Assembly: GCF_001613325.1 (NCBI RefSeq)
Contig: NZ_BDCD01000022.1
Span: 1 to 64,000 of the forward strand
Direction of reading: 5' to 3'
DNA: 64,000 nt
Source: Nocardia yamanashiensis NBRC 100130
GTDB taxonomy: Bacteria > Actinomycetota > Actinomycetes > Mycobacteriales > Mycobacteriaceae
Below, one piece after another: positions 42,906 through 51,253 of the stretch. The position numbers and the translations under genes were made by a program. Every line of letters begins with the position of its first letter. Position 1 is the stretch's first letter. Below the pieces are notes generated by a model. It did no database searches, was not told where the DNA came from, and saw nothing but the letters and a program-made list of their open reading frames with translations.

Positions 42906-43610
42906 ATGGCAGCGGCACATTCGGTACTCGGCGAGCAAGTACGTATGCCGGTCGAGATCCGGCATGCCGACGCCGCCTCCGCGCTCTTCCTGGTCGATGC
43001 GGCGGCCGCGGCCGAGCTGCTGGACGGCACCGGGCTGGAACCGCTGAAGGTGCTGCCCGGCAAGGCCGTGCTCTCACTCGCTTTCGTCCGCTACGTGGAC
43101 GGCGACCTCGGGCCCTACCACGAGTTCGCCTTCTCGCTCATGGCCCGCCAGCCCGGCCGGCGCAACAGCACCGGGGCCTACATTCACTGGCTGCCGGTGA
43201 ACCAGAGCTTCACCTGCGAAGCGGGACAATCGATTTGGGGCTTCCCCAAGCTCATGGCCGACATCGACATAACGCCCGGCGGGCGTTGTGAGGTGCGGGT
43301 GGACGGGCAATTCGTCATCGGGCTGCGGATAGGTGACGGATTGCCCGTTCCGGGCAGTGCGGGCGGGGCGTCCATCGACGCCTACACCGCGCGCAACGGT
43401 CTGCTGCGGCGCACACCCTGGATCATGAACCCCGCCAAGGTGCGCATGCGGCCCGGCGGCGCCCGGGTGGAGCTCGGCGATCACCCCGTCGCCGATCAGC
43501 TGCGCGCGCTCGGCCTGCCCAAGGCCGCGCTGTTCTCCAGCCGGATCGGTGCGCTCGCAATGACCTTCGAGGACGCCGCCACCGTCCTGCAGACCCGGGA
43601 GGCCCGATGA
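42906..43610 (+). CDS. Acetoacetate-decarboxylase-family protein
   Basis: The 234-residue protein matches the ADC fold, with YHEFAFSLMAR, GAYIHWLPVNQSFTCEAGQSIWGFPKLMADI and RNGLLRRTPWIMNP. The Schiff-base Lys cannot be fixed by eye (the Lys in FPKLMADI is a candidate). Members act on beta-keto acids or as related lyases. The start MAAAHSV at 42906 is chosen because the upstream ATG sits inside an operator-like box. The following SDR overlaps its stop (ATGA). Confidence 0.82.
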   Translation: MAAAHSVLGEQVRMPVEIRHADAASALFLVDAAAAAELLDGTGLEPLKVLPGKAVLSLAFVRYVDGDLGPYHEFAFSLMARQPGRRNSTGAYIHWLPVNQSFTCEAGQSIWGFPKLMADIDITPGGRCEVRVDGQFVIGLRIGDGLPVPGSAGGASIDAYTARNGLLRRTPWIMNPAKVRMRPGGARVELGDHPVADQLRALGLPKAALFSSRIGALAMTFEDAATVLQTREAR

Positions 43611-44377
43611 CCCAGACCGTTCTCGTCACCGGCGCGGCCAGCGGCATGGGCCGCATCGTCGCGCAGCGCATGGCCGCGGCGGGACATCGGGTGGCCGCCG
43701 TCGACCTGAATGCCGAAGGGCTGGCGGCCACCGCCGCCCGCTCGCCGAACATGCACACCTACACCTGCGACGTATCCGATCCGGAACAGGTCGCGGCGGT
43801 GGTGGACAAGGTGCGCGCCGAGCTCGGGGCCATCGAACAGCTGGTGCACGCGGCCGGTATGGCGCACGTGCACGGCAGCGCGCTCGATCACGATGTGCGC
43901 CAGATCAAGAAGATGATCGACGTCAACTACCTGGGCACGGTCAATCTCTGCCAGGCCGTCATCCCCGCCATGAAAGCGGCGAGCCGCGGCACCGTGGTGC
44001 TGTTCGCCTCGCTCGCGGGCTGGCTGCCCTCGCCCGGACTGGCCGGGTACTCGGCGTCCAAGTTCGCGGTCATCGGATTCGCCGACAGCCTCTCCTACGA
44101 ACTCGACGGCACCGGCGTGCGGCTGCTCACCCTGTGCCCGCCCATGGTGGAGACGGCCTTCCTCGACAAGGTCCGCGCGGAGAACGCCAGCGTGCTCGGC
44201 GGCAGCGGCGGGGTGTCACCGGAATCCATCATCGATGCGCTGGAAAAGGCGCTCGCCAAACCGAAGACGCCGCTCTTCGTCTTCCCCGGCCAGGCCCGTC
44301 CCGCCTATCTGATGCGCCGCTTCCTGCCCGGCGTGGCCCGTTTCATCGTCAAGAAGTCGATCCACCCCACCGACTGA
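43607..44377 (+). CDS. Short-chain dehydrogenase/reductase
   Basis: The 256-residue SDR has the cofactor motif TGAASGMG (residues 8-15), VHAAGMAH, the catalytic Ser in LFASLAGW and YSASK, and a C-terminal basic tail (FIVKKSIHPTD). It is translationally coupled to the acetoacetate-decarboxylase-like gene. Last gene of the run, followed by two hairpins. Confidence 0.91.
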   Translation: MTQTVLVTGAASGMGRIVAQRMAAAGHRVAAVDLNAEGLAATAARSPNMHTYTCDVSDPEQVAAVVDKVRAELGAIEQLVHAAGMAHVHGSALDHDVRQIKKMIDVNYLGTVNLCQAVIPAMKAASRGTVVLFASLAGWLPSPGLAGYSASKFAVIGFADSLSYELDGTGVRLLTLCPPMVETAFLDKVRAENASVLGGSGGVSPESIIDALEKALAKPKTPLFVFPGQARPAYLMRRFLPGVARFIVKKSIHPTD

Positions 44378-44388
44378 CGATCCCCAGC

Positions 44389-44465
44389 TTGGGCGTCGGC
44401 ACGTGCTCCGATCGACGCCCAAACCCCGGCGCTGGGCAACCGAGGCTCTGCGGTTGCCCAGCGCC
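44389..44465 (+). terminator. Two hairpins ending the steroid operon
   Basis: TTGGGCGTCG/complement (44389-44422) and a perfect 15-base stem GGCGCTGGGCAACCG/complement (44428-44465, loop 8) follow the SDR stop. Confidence 0.75.
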
Positions 44466-44565
44466 GAACATCCGGCCGTCCGCCGGAAAATCAGTGGCGG
44501 GAAAGTTCCCTGACCGGGCACGATGTCTGTTCTGCACTACTCGAACACGATTCGAGAGGGGACGG

Positions 44566-46347
44566 ATGAAATCCCGCGCGCCCGCGATCATGCTGGTACT
44601 GCGCTATTACGGCCGGGAAATGGCGAGGCGGAAAGGCCTCACCGCCACGGCCCTGTTGTCACCCGCGATCGGCAATACCTGCCAGCTCTACGTGGCGCCG
44701 CTGCTGGTCGCCGTCGTGGTCGGCAAGGTGGCCGGCACCGGTGACTCGAGTTTCGGCACGCTCGCGCCCTACGTTCTCGCCTTCGGCGGCCTGCTGCTGG
44801 TCGCCGAGGTGTTCTGGCGCATCGGCATTCACTGCCTGAACCGGCTCGACGCCTACGGCATCGAACACCTCTACATCGAGGCCATGGACGAACTGCTCGC
44901 CAAGGACGCGGCGTTCTTCCACGACAATTTCGCCGGCTCGCTCACCAAGCGGTCGCTGAGCTTCGCGGCGCGCTTCGAGGAGTTCGTCGACACCTTCGCC
45001 TTCGAAATCCTCGCGGCCCTGGTGCCTTTGACGTTCGCGTCGGTGGTGCTGTGGCGCTACGACCCGATGCTGGTGGTGGTGCTGCTCGGCATGCTGGTGG
45101 CGACCGCGTTCGTCATCGCGCCGCTCATCCAGCGCCGGCAGAAACTCGTCGACGATCGCGAGGCCGCCATCGCGCTGGTCTCCGGGCACGTCGCCGACAG
45201 CCTCTCCAATATGCAGGTGGTGCGCGCCTTCGCCGCCGAACCCCAAGAGGCGGAGGAACATCGGCGCCGGGTCGCCGAATCGCGCCGCAAATCCCTGCTC
45301 TCCTGGGATTACGCCAACCTGCGCATCGACACCGTGGTGACGCCGCTGGTCGTGGTCACCAATATGGTCGGCCTGGTCATCGCGCTGGGTATCGGCGGCG
45401 GTCACGCCAGCGTGGAGGTGATCATCGTGGCGTTCACCTACTACTGGAACGCCACCGGCATCATGTTCCGCTTCAACCAGATCTACCGCCGCCTGGAATC
45501 CACCCTCACCGAAGCCGCCCAGTTCACCGACCTGCTCATCGACAAGCCCACCGTCGTAGACGTCGCCGAACCGGAACCCCTGCGGCCCAAGGGCTCCGCC
45601 ATCCACTTCGACCACGTCACCTTCGCGCACGCGGGCGCGTCCCGCCTGTTCGACGGCCTCGACCTGTACGTCCCCAGCGGCGCCAAATTCGGCCTGGTCG
45701 GCCGCTCCGGCGGCGGCAAAACCACCATCACGCAGTTACTCCTGCGCATGATGGACATCCAGGACGGCCACATCCGCATCGGCGGCCAGGACATCGCCCG
45801 CCTCCGCCAAGCCGACCTGCGCAGCCAGCTCTCCTACGTCCCCCAAGACCCCGCCATGTTCCACCGCTCCCTCCGCGACAACATCCGCTTCGCCCGCCCC
45901 GAAGCCACCGACGAGGAAATAGTCCGCGCCGCCAAAGCCGCCCACGTCACCGAATTCGCCGAAGGCCTACCCCAGGGCCTCGACACCCTCATCGGCGAAC
46001 GCGGCGTCAAACTCTCCGGCGGCCAACGCCAGCGCGTAGCCCTGGCCCGGGCCATCCTCCGCGACGCCCCCATCCTCCTATTGGACGAGGCCACCTCGGC
46101 ACTGGACTCGGAAAGCGAACTGCTTGTCCAGCAGGCGCTTTGGGAGCTGATGGAAGGCCGCACGGCACTGGTGGTAGCCCACCGTCTGAGCACCGTAGCG
46201 GGCATGGACCAGCTGGTGGTGCTGGACCGCGGCCGCATCGTGGAACAGGGCAGCCACGACGAATTGCTCAATGCCGAAGGCGCTTACGCGCAATTGTGGC
46301 GGCATCAGTCGGGTGGGTTCCTGGGCGAGGAGGTCGGGGCGCGCTGA
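44566..46347 (+). CDS. ABC exporter, fused membrane and ATPase domains
   Basis: The 593-residue half-transporter has six hydrophobic helices in residues 1-320. An ATPase follows with Walker A GRSGGGKTT, Q-loop SYVPQDPAMF, signature LSGGQRQR, Walker B ILLLDEATSAL and switch His in VAHRLST. It works as a homodimer, pumping a lipid, drug or peptide out. ATG start with GAGAGGGG upstream. It is monocistronic between two terminator-bounded units. Substrate unknown. Confidence 0.93.
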   Translation: MKSRAPAIMLVLRYYGREMARRKGLTATALLSPAIGNTCQLYVAPLLVAVVVGKVAGTGDSSFGTLAPYVLAFGGLLLVAEVFWRIGIHCLNRLDAYGIEHLYIEAMDELLAKDAAFFHDNFAGSLTKRSLSFAARFEEFVDTFAFEILAALVPLTFASVVLWRYDPMLVVVLLGMLVATAFVIAPLIQRRQKLVDDREAAIALVSGHVADSLSNMQVVRAFAAEPQEAEEHRRRVAESRRKSLLSWDYANLRIDTVVTPLVVVTNMVGLVIALGIGGGHASVEVIIVAFTYYWNATGIMFRFNQIYRRLESTLTEAAQFTDLLIDKPTVVDVAEPEPLRPKGSAIHFDHVTFAHAGASRLFDGLDLYVPSGAKFGLVGRSGGGKTTITQLLLRMMDIQDGHIRIGGQDIARLRQADLRSQLSYVPQDPAMFHRSLRDNIRFARPEATDEEIVRAAKAAHVTEFAEGLPQGLDTLIGERGVKLSGGQRQRVALARAILRDAPILLLDEATSALDSESELLVQQALWELMEGRTALVVAHRLSTVAGMDQLVVLDRGRIVEQGSHDELLNAEGAYAQLWRHQSGGFLGEEVGAR

Positions 46348-46373
46348 CGGACCTGCCGCAGATGGGCAGGACC

Positions 46374-46817
46374 TCACCTCGCGAAGGTCGCCTTGGGCGA
46401 CACCGTGATGACATCGAGCTGGCGAATCAGCTCCGGAGGGACCTGTCCATCCGGGAAGTGTGCGGTGCTCGGAACTATGACGGCTTCCGCGCCGAGTCTG
46501 GTGGCTTGCGAACGCAGTCGCGCCAATGGGGGTCTGCCGGTGCGCGGGTCGTGGATGAGCATTCCCGAGAAGTCGTAACCGAGCTGAACGGCGAGGTTGC
46601 GGATGCAGGTTTCGTCCCAGAGTTGGCCGATACCCGAGACGTCGGTCCGCAGGTAGCCCAGGGCGGTGGGCTTGTAGCGCATTTCGGGCTCCTGGGTTCG
46701 TTCGTCGGATGGCAGGTGGGATTCCAGATAGAAGCCGGTGGCCGCGGGTTCCCCCTCGCGGTCGCGGAGGTCCAACATGCCGCCGGGAAAACTCGCGAGC
46801 CTTGTTCGCCAGGTCAT
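46374..46817 (-). CDS. Resolvase-like domain protein, probably non-catalytic
   Basis: The 147-residue protein's second half (ALGYLRTDVSGIGQLWDETCIRNLAVQLGYDF, then EAVIVPSTAHFPDG) resembles the N-terminal fold of small serine recombinases. No DNA-binding or dimerisation arm follows, and the length is far below a recombinase. Similar short proteins beside GntR genes occur in Nocardia and Streptomyces, in my recollection. It is divergent from a GntR regulator with paired GTATAC sites in front of both. Function unknown. Confidence 0.65.
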   Translation of the reverse strand: MTWRTRLASFPGGMLDLRDREGEPAATGFYLESHLPSDERTQEPEMRYKPTALGYLRTDVSGIGQLWDETCIRNLAVQLGYDFSGMLIHDPRTGRPPLARLRSQATRLGAEAVIVPSTAHFPDGQVPPELIRQLDVITVSPKATFAR

Positions 46818-46856
46818 CTCGGCTCCATTCAGTGACGGTCAACTAGTTCAGCTAGC

Positions 46857-46921
46857 GTATACGCAGTTGTGTATACGCACAATGGATTGTGTGGAGTATG
46901 CGTATACCCATCTGCGTATAC
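46857..46921. promoter_or_regulatory. Four GTATAC operator sites in two pairs
   Basis: GTATAC occurs at 46857, 46871, 46902 and 46916. The members of each pair are exactly 14 bases apart, and one pair fronts each divergent gene. The flanks (gcGTATACgc) extend the symmetry. These are the probable binding sites of the GntR regulator. Confidence 0.75.
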
Positions 46922-46968
46922 TGACCATGGTTGTCATTTTTGCCGTGCGATCCGGAGGAGTTCTCCTC

Positions 46969-47655
46969 ATGTCAGAACCCCAATACGTCGTAATAGCAGG
47001 CGATTTCGCTCGGCGGATCCGCACTGGCGAGCTGCCGGCGGGGACGCAATTGCCGAGCTTCTCCGAGCTGGCGGCGCGGCACGGAGTTTCGGACATCGTG
47101 ATCCGGCGCGCCATCAAGCTGCTGATCAGTCAGGGTTTGGCGCGGACGGTCGAGCGCCGGGGCACGTTCGTCTCCGCCCGTCCCAATCTTGTTCGCGTTT
47201 CACCGGAACGGCAGTTGGAGAGCGCGGAGGATACGTTCGCAAACGAATCCGACCGAGATGTTCTGGTTCACAGGGAGACTCACCGTAGTGCCGCCGGAGC
47301 GGAGATCGCGGAAGCGCTCGGAATCGACGAGGGAGTGGAGGTAACCCATGTGATCACCCGAGCTTCGGAGGATGGCCGGGCGATCTCGATCTCGGACTCT
47401 TATCAACCGCTGGGTGTCGAAGGCACCTCGACTGCGGCGTTCTTGGAGGAGACCGTCGCGGACCGCATGCCGGATCCGTCGCATGCGGACTGGCTGGGTG
47501 TCTCGCCGGGCGACCTGGTCAAGACCGTCCGGCAACGCTTCCTGGGGAGCGATGATCGAGTTCTGATGGTGTCGAACGTGTCGTATCCACTGGATCGGTA
47601 CGACGCGTTCGTGTTTCGAATGGCGCTGAATACCGACGATCAGAGCTCGGGTTAG
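46969..47655 (+). CDS. GntR/HutC-family regulator with UTRA domain
   Basis: The 228-residue regulator has a winged HTH (ARRIRTGELPAGTQLPSFSELAARHGVSDIVIRRAIKLL) and an effector-binding UTRA domain from residue 80. The ATG at 46969 has GGAGGAG eight bases upstream; the ORF extension to 46738 runs through the operator region and is rejected. It ends four bases inside the convergent methyltransferase gene. Confidence 0.92.
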   Translation: MSEPQYVVIAGDFARRIRTGELPAGTQLPSFSELAARHGVSDIVIRRAIKLLISQGLARTVERRGTFVSARPNLVRVSPERQLESAEDTFANESDRDVLVHRETHRSAAGAEIAEALGIDEGVEVTHVITRASEDGRAISISDSYQPLGVEGTSTAAFLEETVADRMPDPSHADWLGVSPGDLVKTVRQRFLGSDDRVLMVSNVSYPLDRYDAFVFRMALNTDDQSSG

Positions 47656-48488
47656 CGCCGTACCCAGATCTGCGCGACATCACTGAGGTTCCACCACGAA
47701 ACGTACTGTGAATCCTGGGATTCCAGTCGCCACCGAGTGTCCAGAGCTTCGAAGAAGGCGTCGTCACCAGTCTTGCCGCCCTTCGGCTCACCGATGAAGA
47801 CCACGCGATCGCCGTCAGCTTTCTCGTAAGCGGCCAAGGCCTCCGAAGCCATTGGGTTTCCCCAACCCGGAGGCCAGCAGAGGAACAGCGCGTGCTCCTC
47901 GATATGCGCTGTGCGAGTGGCGTATTCGGTGAGATCACCGACGCCGCACCAGGTATCAGGTTGGCCTGCGGCGCCAGGGAAGGACAGGTTCTCCGCCGCG
48001 TCCGGAGGTTCGGAGTCGTAGGCGTCGACGCTGCATCCGAGGGCGGCAAGCTGGGCTGCCCAATAGCCTCGACCTGCACCGAGTTCGACGATCGGCACTC
48101 CATCGCAACAGTCCGCGATCCAATTCAGCGTTTCCGGTGACGGGATGGCGTACGCGTAGACCGATTGCAGGATGGTCTGGGCATAGCCGAGTCGCGCGCT
48201 ACCGGAGGCGCGCCCACCGTTGACGACACGACGGCCATCGTGCGCGGCTACCGAGGGGCCGACGATGTCCCAGTAGGGGTTTCCGGTAGGCGACGCCCCA
48301 CCGGTCAGATAGTTCACGAATCGCAGATCGAACGCGGCGTCGGCCTGTGGATCTCCGGTTCCCGGCAAGCGGGGAGCGGTGTCCAGATAGTCCGCGACCT
48401 TCGGATATTCGGTGCGGAGACGATGCTCATCGGCCAGTAGTGCGCCCAGCTCGTCTCGACGTCCAGCGGTCAGTCCGGAATCCGTCAT
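47652..48488 (-). CDS. SAM-dependent methyltransferase-like protein
   Basis: The 278-residue protein has motif I (IVELGAGRGYWAAQLAALG), an acidic second-strand residue (VDAYDSEPPD) and a CWPPGWGNP segment. The latter recalls the (N/D)PP(Y/W) motif of amino- or small-molecule methyltransferases. The start is taken at the ATG of MTDSGLTAGRR; an upstream ATG adds 15 residues. Substrate unknown. It is tail-to-tail with the GntR gene. Confidence 0.8.
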   Translation of the reverse strand: MTDSGLTAGRRDELGALLADEHRLRTEYPKVADYLDTAPRLPGTGDPQADAAFDLRFVNYLTGGASPTGNPYWDIVGPSVAAHDGRRVVNGGRASGSARLGYAQTILQSVYAYAIPSPETLNWIADCCDGVPIVELGAGRGYWAAQLAALGCSVDAYDSEPPDAAENLSFPGAAGQPDTWCGVGDLTEYATRTAHIEEHALFLCWPPGWGNPMASEALAAYEKADGDRVVFIGEPKGGKTGDDAFFEALDTRWRLESQDSQYVSWWNLSDVAQIWVRR

Positions 48489-48557
48489 GCTCTCGATTCT
48501 CGCCGCACCCGGAATGTTCCGGCGCGTTTTCACCGCTCTCCGATCCGCCGAAAACGA

Positions 48558-48586
48558 ACGACCCCGGCCGACTCGGCCGGGGTCGT
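48558..48586. terminator. Terminator after the aldehyde dehydrogenase gene
   Basis: A perfect 12-base stem (ACGACCCCGGCC and complement) with a five-base loop lies 17 bases past the stop of the leftward aldehyde dehydrogenase at 48603. Confidence 0.75.
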
Positions 48587-48602
48587 TGCATCGGAACGGA
48601 TT

Positions 48603-50207
48603 TCAGCCCAGGTGCAGGCGGCGCATGAGGCGCAGGGTCACCAGTGTCGATTTGAGCTGCTTCTCGTACGGCATGCCGGCGCGGGCGGCCATGATCTGCT
48701 TCTTCTGCACGCCGACATTGATGGTGTCGGTGTACTTGAGCAGGCCCGCCGCGCCGTGGCGGGTGCCGACGCCGGACTGCTTGACGCCGCCCGACGGGGT
48801 GCCCTTGGCGGCGTAGCTGGTCACGAAACCATCGTTGATATTGATGGCCCCGGCCTCGACCCGCTCCGCGAGTTTGGTTGCGCGGTCGATGTTTCCGGTC
48901 CAGATGCTGGCGTTGAGGCCGTAGGCGGTGTCGTTGGCGAGGGCGATCGCCTCGTCTTCGGTCTTGTACTTGTAGATGCTGACTACGGGGCCGAAGGTTT
49001 CCATGGTGGCGTGCGCCATGTCCTTGGTGACGCCGGTGAGCACGGTGGGCTCGAAGAAGGCGGGGCCGATGTCGGGGCGGGGGTTGCCGCCGGTGACGAC
49101 GGTCGCGCCCTTCTCGCGGGCCTCGTCGACGTGGGAGGCGACGCGCTTCATGTGGTCGACCGAGACCAGGGAACCCATTTCGGGATCGAAGTCGTAGGTA
49201 GCGCCCATCTTCGAACCGAGTTCCTCTGCGGCGGCGACGAATCGGCGCAGGTATTCGTCGTAGATGCGCTCCTGCACGTAGATCCGCTCGATGTGCATGC
49301 ACGCCTGGCCGGTATTGCCGAACACGGCGAAGATGGCCGACGGGATGGCCTCGTCGAGGTTCACGTCGTCCAGCACGATCATCGGGTTCTTGCCGCCCAG
49401 TTCCAGGCTGCACCCGATGAGATTGCGACCCGACTGCTCGCCGATGGTGCGCCCGGTCGCGGTCGAACCGGTGAACATGACGAAGTCGACATTGTCGATG
49501 AGGGTCGGGCCGACGTCCGGGCCCATGCCGGTGACGACCTGCACCAGACCGCGCGGCAGGCCCGCCTGATGCAGCAGCTCGATGCCGTACAGCGTGCACA
49601 GCGCGGTCTTGTTGTCCGGCTTCATGACCACGCCGTTGCCCGCGATCAGCGCCGGCGTCGAATCGGACATGGAGATGGCGAACGGGAAGTTCCACGGCGC
49701 GATCACCGCGACGACGCCCTTGGGGCGGTGCTCCTCGGTGGAGCTGGTGATGATCGGCATCGGCCCGCTGCGCTTCTTGGGCTTGAGCGTCTTGGCCGCG
49801 GTCTTGAGGTAGTGGGCGATGACCATCGGGGTATCGCACGCCTCTTCGATGGCCATGCGACGCGCCTTGCCGCAGCCGATCTGAATCAGGTCGGCAATGG
49901 TCTCGATCTCGGAGAGAATGAGTTCGTGGGCGCGTTCGAAGACGGCGAGCCGCTGCTCGAGTGGACGAGCGGCCCATTCCTTCTGGGCGGCGCGCGAGAT
50001 CTCGACGGCCTTGGCGACATCTTCGGGCGAGGACTGCGGCAGGTAGCCGACCACATCGCCGGTGTAGACCTCGATCATTTCGAACGGGTCGCGGGCCTCG
50101 CCCGCCTTGCCCGCGGTCACCATGGCGGTCAGCCGGTTGATGAGGGATTCCGTGACGCGGGGCGGCAGCTTCGCCCGGGAGCCGCTCTGCGTGCTCGTTG
50201 TGCTCAT
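48603..50207 (-). CDS. Succinic-semialdehyde-type (GabD2-like) aldehyde dehydrogenase
   Basis: The 534-residue enzyme has the catalytic Cys in NTGQACMHIERIYV, the base Glu in SLELGGKNP, cofactor segments APWNFPFAIS and MFTGSTATG, and a long N-terminal extension. The overall layout matches mycobacterial GabD2, which oxidises succinate semialdehyde with NADP. It is divergent from echA19 with a KstR-like box between them, so its physiological substrate may instead be an aldehyde from lipid breakdown. Confidence 0.87.
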   Translation of the reverse strand: MSTTSTQSGSRAKLPPRVTESLINRLTAMVTAGKAGEARDPFEMIEVYTGDVVGYLPQSSPEDVAKAVEISRAAQKEWAARPLEQRLAVFERAHELILSEIETIADLIQIGCGKARRMAIEEACDTPMVIAHYLKTAAKTLKPKKRSGPMPIITSSTEEHRPKGVVAVIAPWNFPFAISMSDSTPALIAGNGVVMKPDNKTALCTLYGIELLHQAGLPRGLVQVVTGMGPDVGPTLIDNVDFVMFTGSTATGRTIGEQSGRNLIGCSLELGGKNPMIVLDDVNLDEAIPSAIFAVFGNTGQACMHIERIYVQERIYDEYLRRFVAAAEELGSKMGATYDFDPEMGSLVSVDHMKRVASHVDEAREKGATVVTGGNPRPDIGPAFFEPTVLTGVTKDMAHATMETFGPVVSIYKYKTEDEAIALANDTAYGLNASIWTGNIDRATKLAERVEAGAININDGFVTSYAAKGTPSGGVKQSGVGTRHGAAGLLKYTDTINVGVQKKQIMAARAGMPYEKQLKSTLVTLRLMRRLHLG

Positions 50208-50262
50208 GGTCGTCGTCTCTCCATTACTTGCCGCCCGTGACGGCGGTCACCATGATCCAAAC

Positions 50263-50276
50263 TAGAACACGTTATT
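50263..50276. promoter_or_regulatory. KstR-like box between aldehyde dehydrogenase and echA19
   Basis: TAGAACACGTTATT differs from TnnAACnnGTTnnA only at the last fixed base. It lies 72 bases upstream of echA19 and 55 upstream of the divergent gene. Confidence 0.6.
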
Positions 50277-50348
50277 GTTCAGGACAACGGTGCGGGGTAG
50301 TTTCGTCCCCGAATCCCAGGATTGGCCACGTGGAAGGACAGGTCGGCG

Positions 50349-51170
50349 ATGACCGCTGCGACTGCTGAAACAAGTAGCAACACCGAGGCTCACGCTCTCG
50401 TCGAGAAGCGTGGCGCGACGCTGATCGTGACCATGAACCGCCCCGAGCGCAAGAACGCGCTCACCGGCGAGATGCTCGCGATCATGGCCGACGCCTGGGA
50501 CCAGGTCGACGCGGATCCGGAGATCCGGTCCTGCATCCTCACCGGTGCCGGCGGGGCGTTCTGTGCGGGCGCGGACCTGAAGAACATGAACAACCGCGGC
50601 GCGGCCGAGGGCATGAAGGCGGGCAGCGCCTTCGATCCCACCCGCATGCCCGGCCTGCTCAAGGGCCGTCGCCTGACCAAGCCGCTGATCGCCGCGGTCG
50701 AGGGCGCGGCCATCGCCGGCGGCACCGAGATCCTGCAGGGCACCGATATCCGCATCGCGGGCGAGAGCGCCAAGTTCGGCATCTCCGAGGCCAAGTGGAG
50801 CCTGTTCCCGATGGGCGGATCAGCGGTGCGGCTGCCGCGCCAGATTCCGTACACCGTGGCGGCGGACCTGCTGCTGACCGGACGGCACATCAAGGCGGCC
50901 GAGGCCAAGGAGTACGGGCTGATCGGGCACGTGGTGCCGGACGGGACCGCGCTGGACAAGGCCCTCGAAATCGCCGAGCTGATCAATAACAATGGGCCGC
51001 TCGCGGTTCAGGCGATCCTGAAGGTGATTCGCGATACCGAGGGGCTGCACGAGGAAGAGGCGTTCAAGATCGACGCCAAGGTGGGTCTGCCCGTGTTCCT
51101 GAGCGATGACGCGAAGGAGGGGCCGCGCGCCTTCGCCGAGAAGCGGAAGCCGAACTTCCAAGGGAAGTAA
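50349..51170 (+). CDS. echA19: Enoyl-CoA hydratase, EchA19-like
   Basis: The 273-residue crotonase has oxyanion-hole segments FCAGADLK and GAAIAGGTE and the two catalytic Glu in GGTEILQG and FGISEAKW. Long blocks agree with remembered M. tuberculosis EchA19 (LLKGRRLTKPLIAAVEG, RIAGESAKFGISEAKWSL, FLSDDAKEGPRAFAEKR). EchA19 hydrates the enoyl-CoA of the cholesterol side chain. The ATG at 50349 follows AAGGACAGG; the ORF extension from 50322 is rejected. Confidence 0.9.
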   Translation: MTAATAETSSNTEAHALVEKRGATLIVTMNRPERKNALTGEMLAIMADAWDQVDADPEIRSCILTGAGGAFCAGADLKNMNNRGAAEGMKAGSAFDPTRMPGLLKGRRLTKPLIAAVEGAAIAGGTEILQGTDIRIAGESAKFGISEAKWSLFPMGGSAVRLPRQIPYTVAADLLLTGRHIKAAEAKEYGLIGHVVPDGTALDKALEIAELINNNGPLAVQAILKVIRDTEGLHEEEAFKIDAKVGLPVFLSDDAKEGPRAFAEKRKPNFQGK

Positions 51171-51175
51171 GGGAA

Positions 51176-51234
51176 GTGGGGGTTTCACCCCCACACCCCC
51201 GAAGAGGGGTTGCGGGGGCAGCCGCCCCCGCAAC
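51176..51234 (+). terminator. Two strong hairpins after echA19
   Basis: GTGGGGGT-TTC-ACCCCCAC (51176-51194) and a perfect 11-base stem GTTGCGGGGGC/complement (51209-51234) lie between converging genes. Confidence 0.7.
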
Positions 51235-51253
51235 CCGGCGCCGCTGCAATCAG

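Noticed and set aside
46738..46968. N-terminal extension of the GntR gene
   Set aside because: It crosses the four GTATAC sites and the divergent promoter; the ATG at 46969 has a strong ribosome site.
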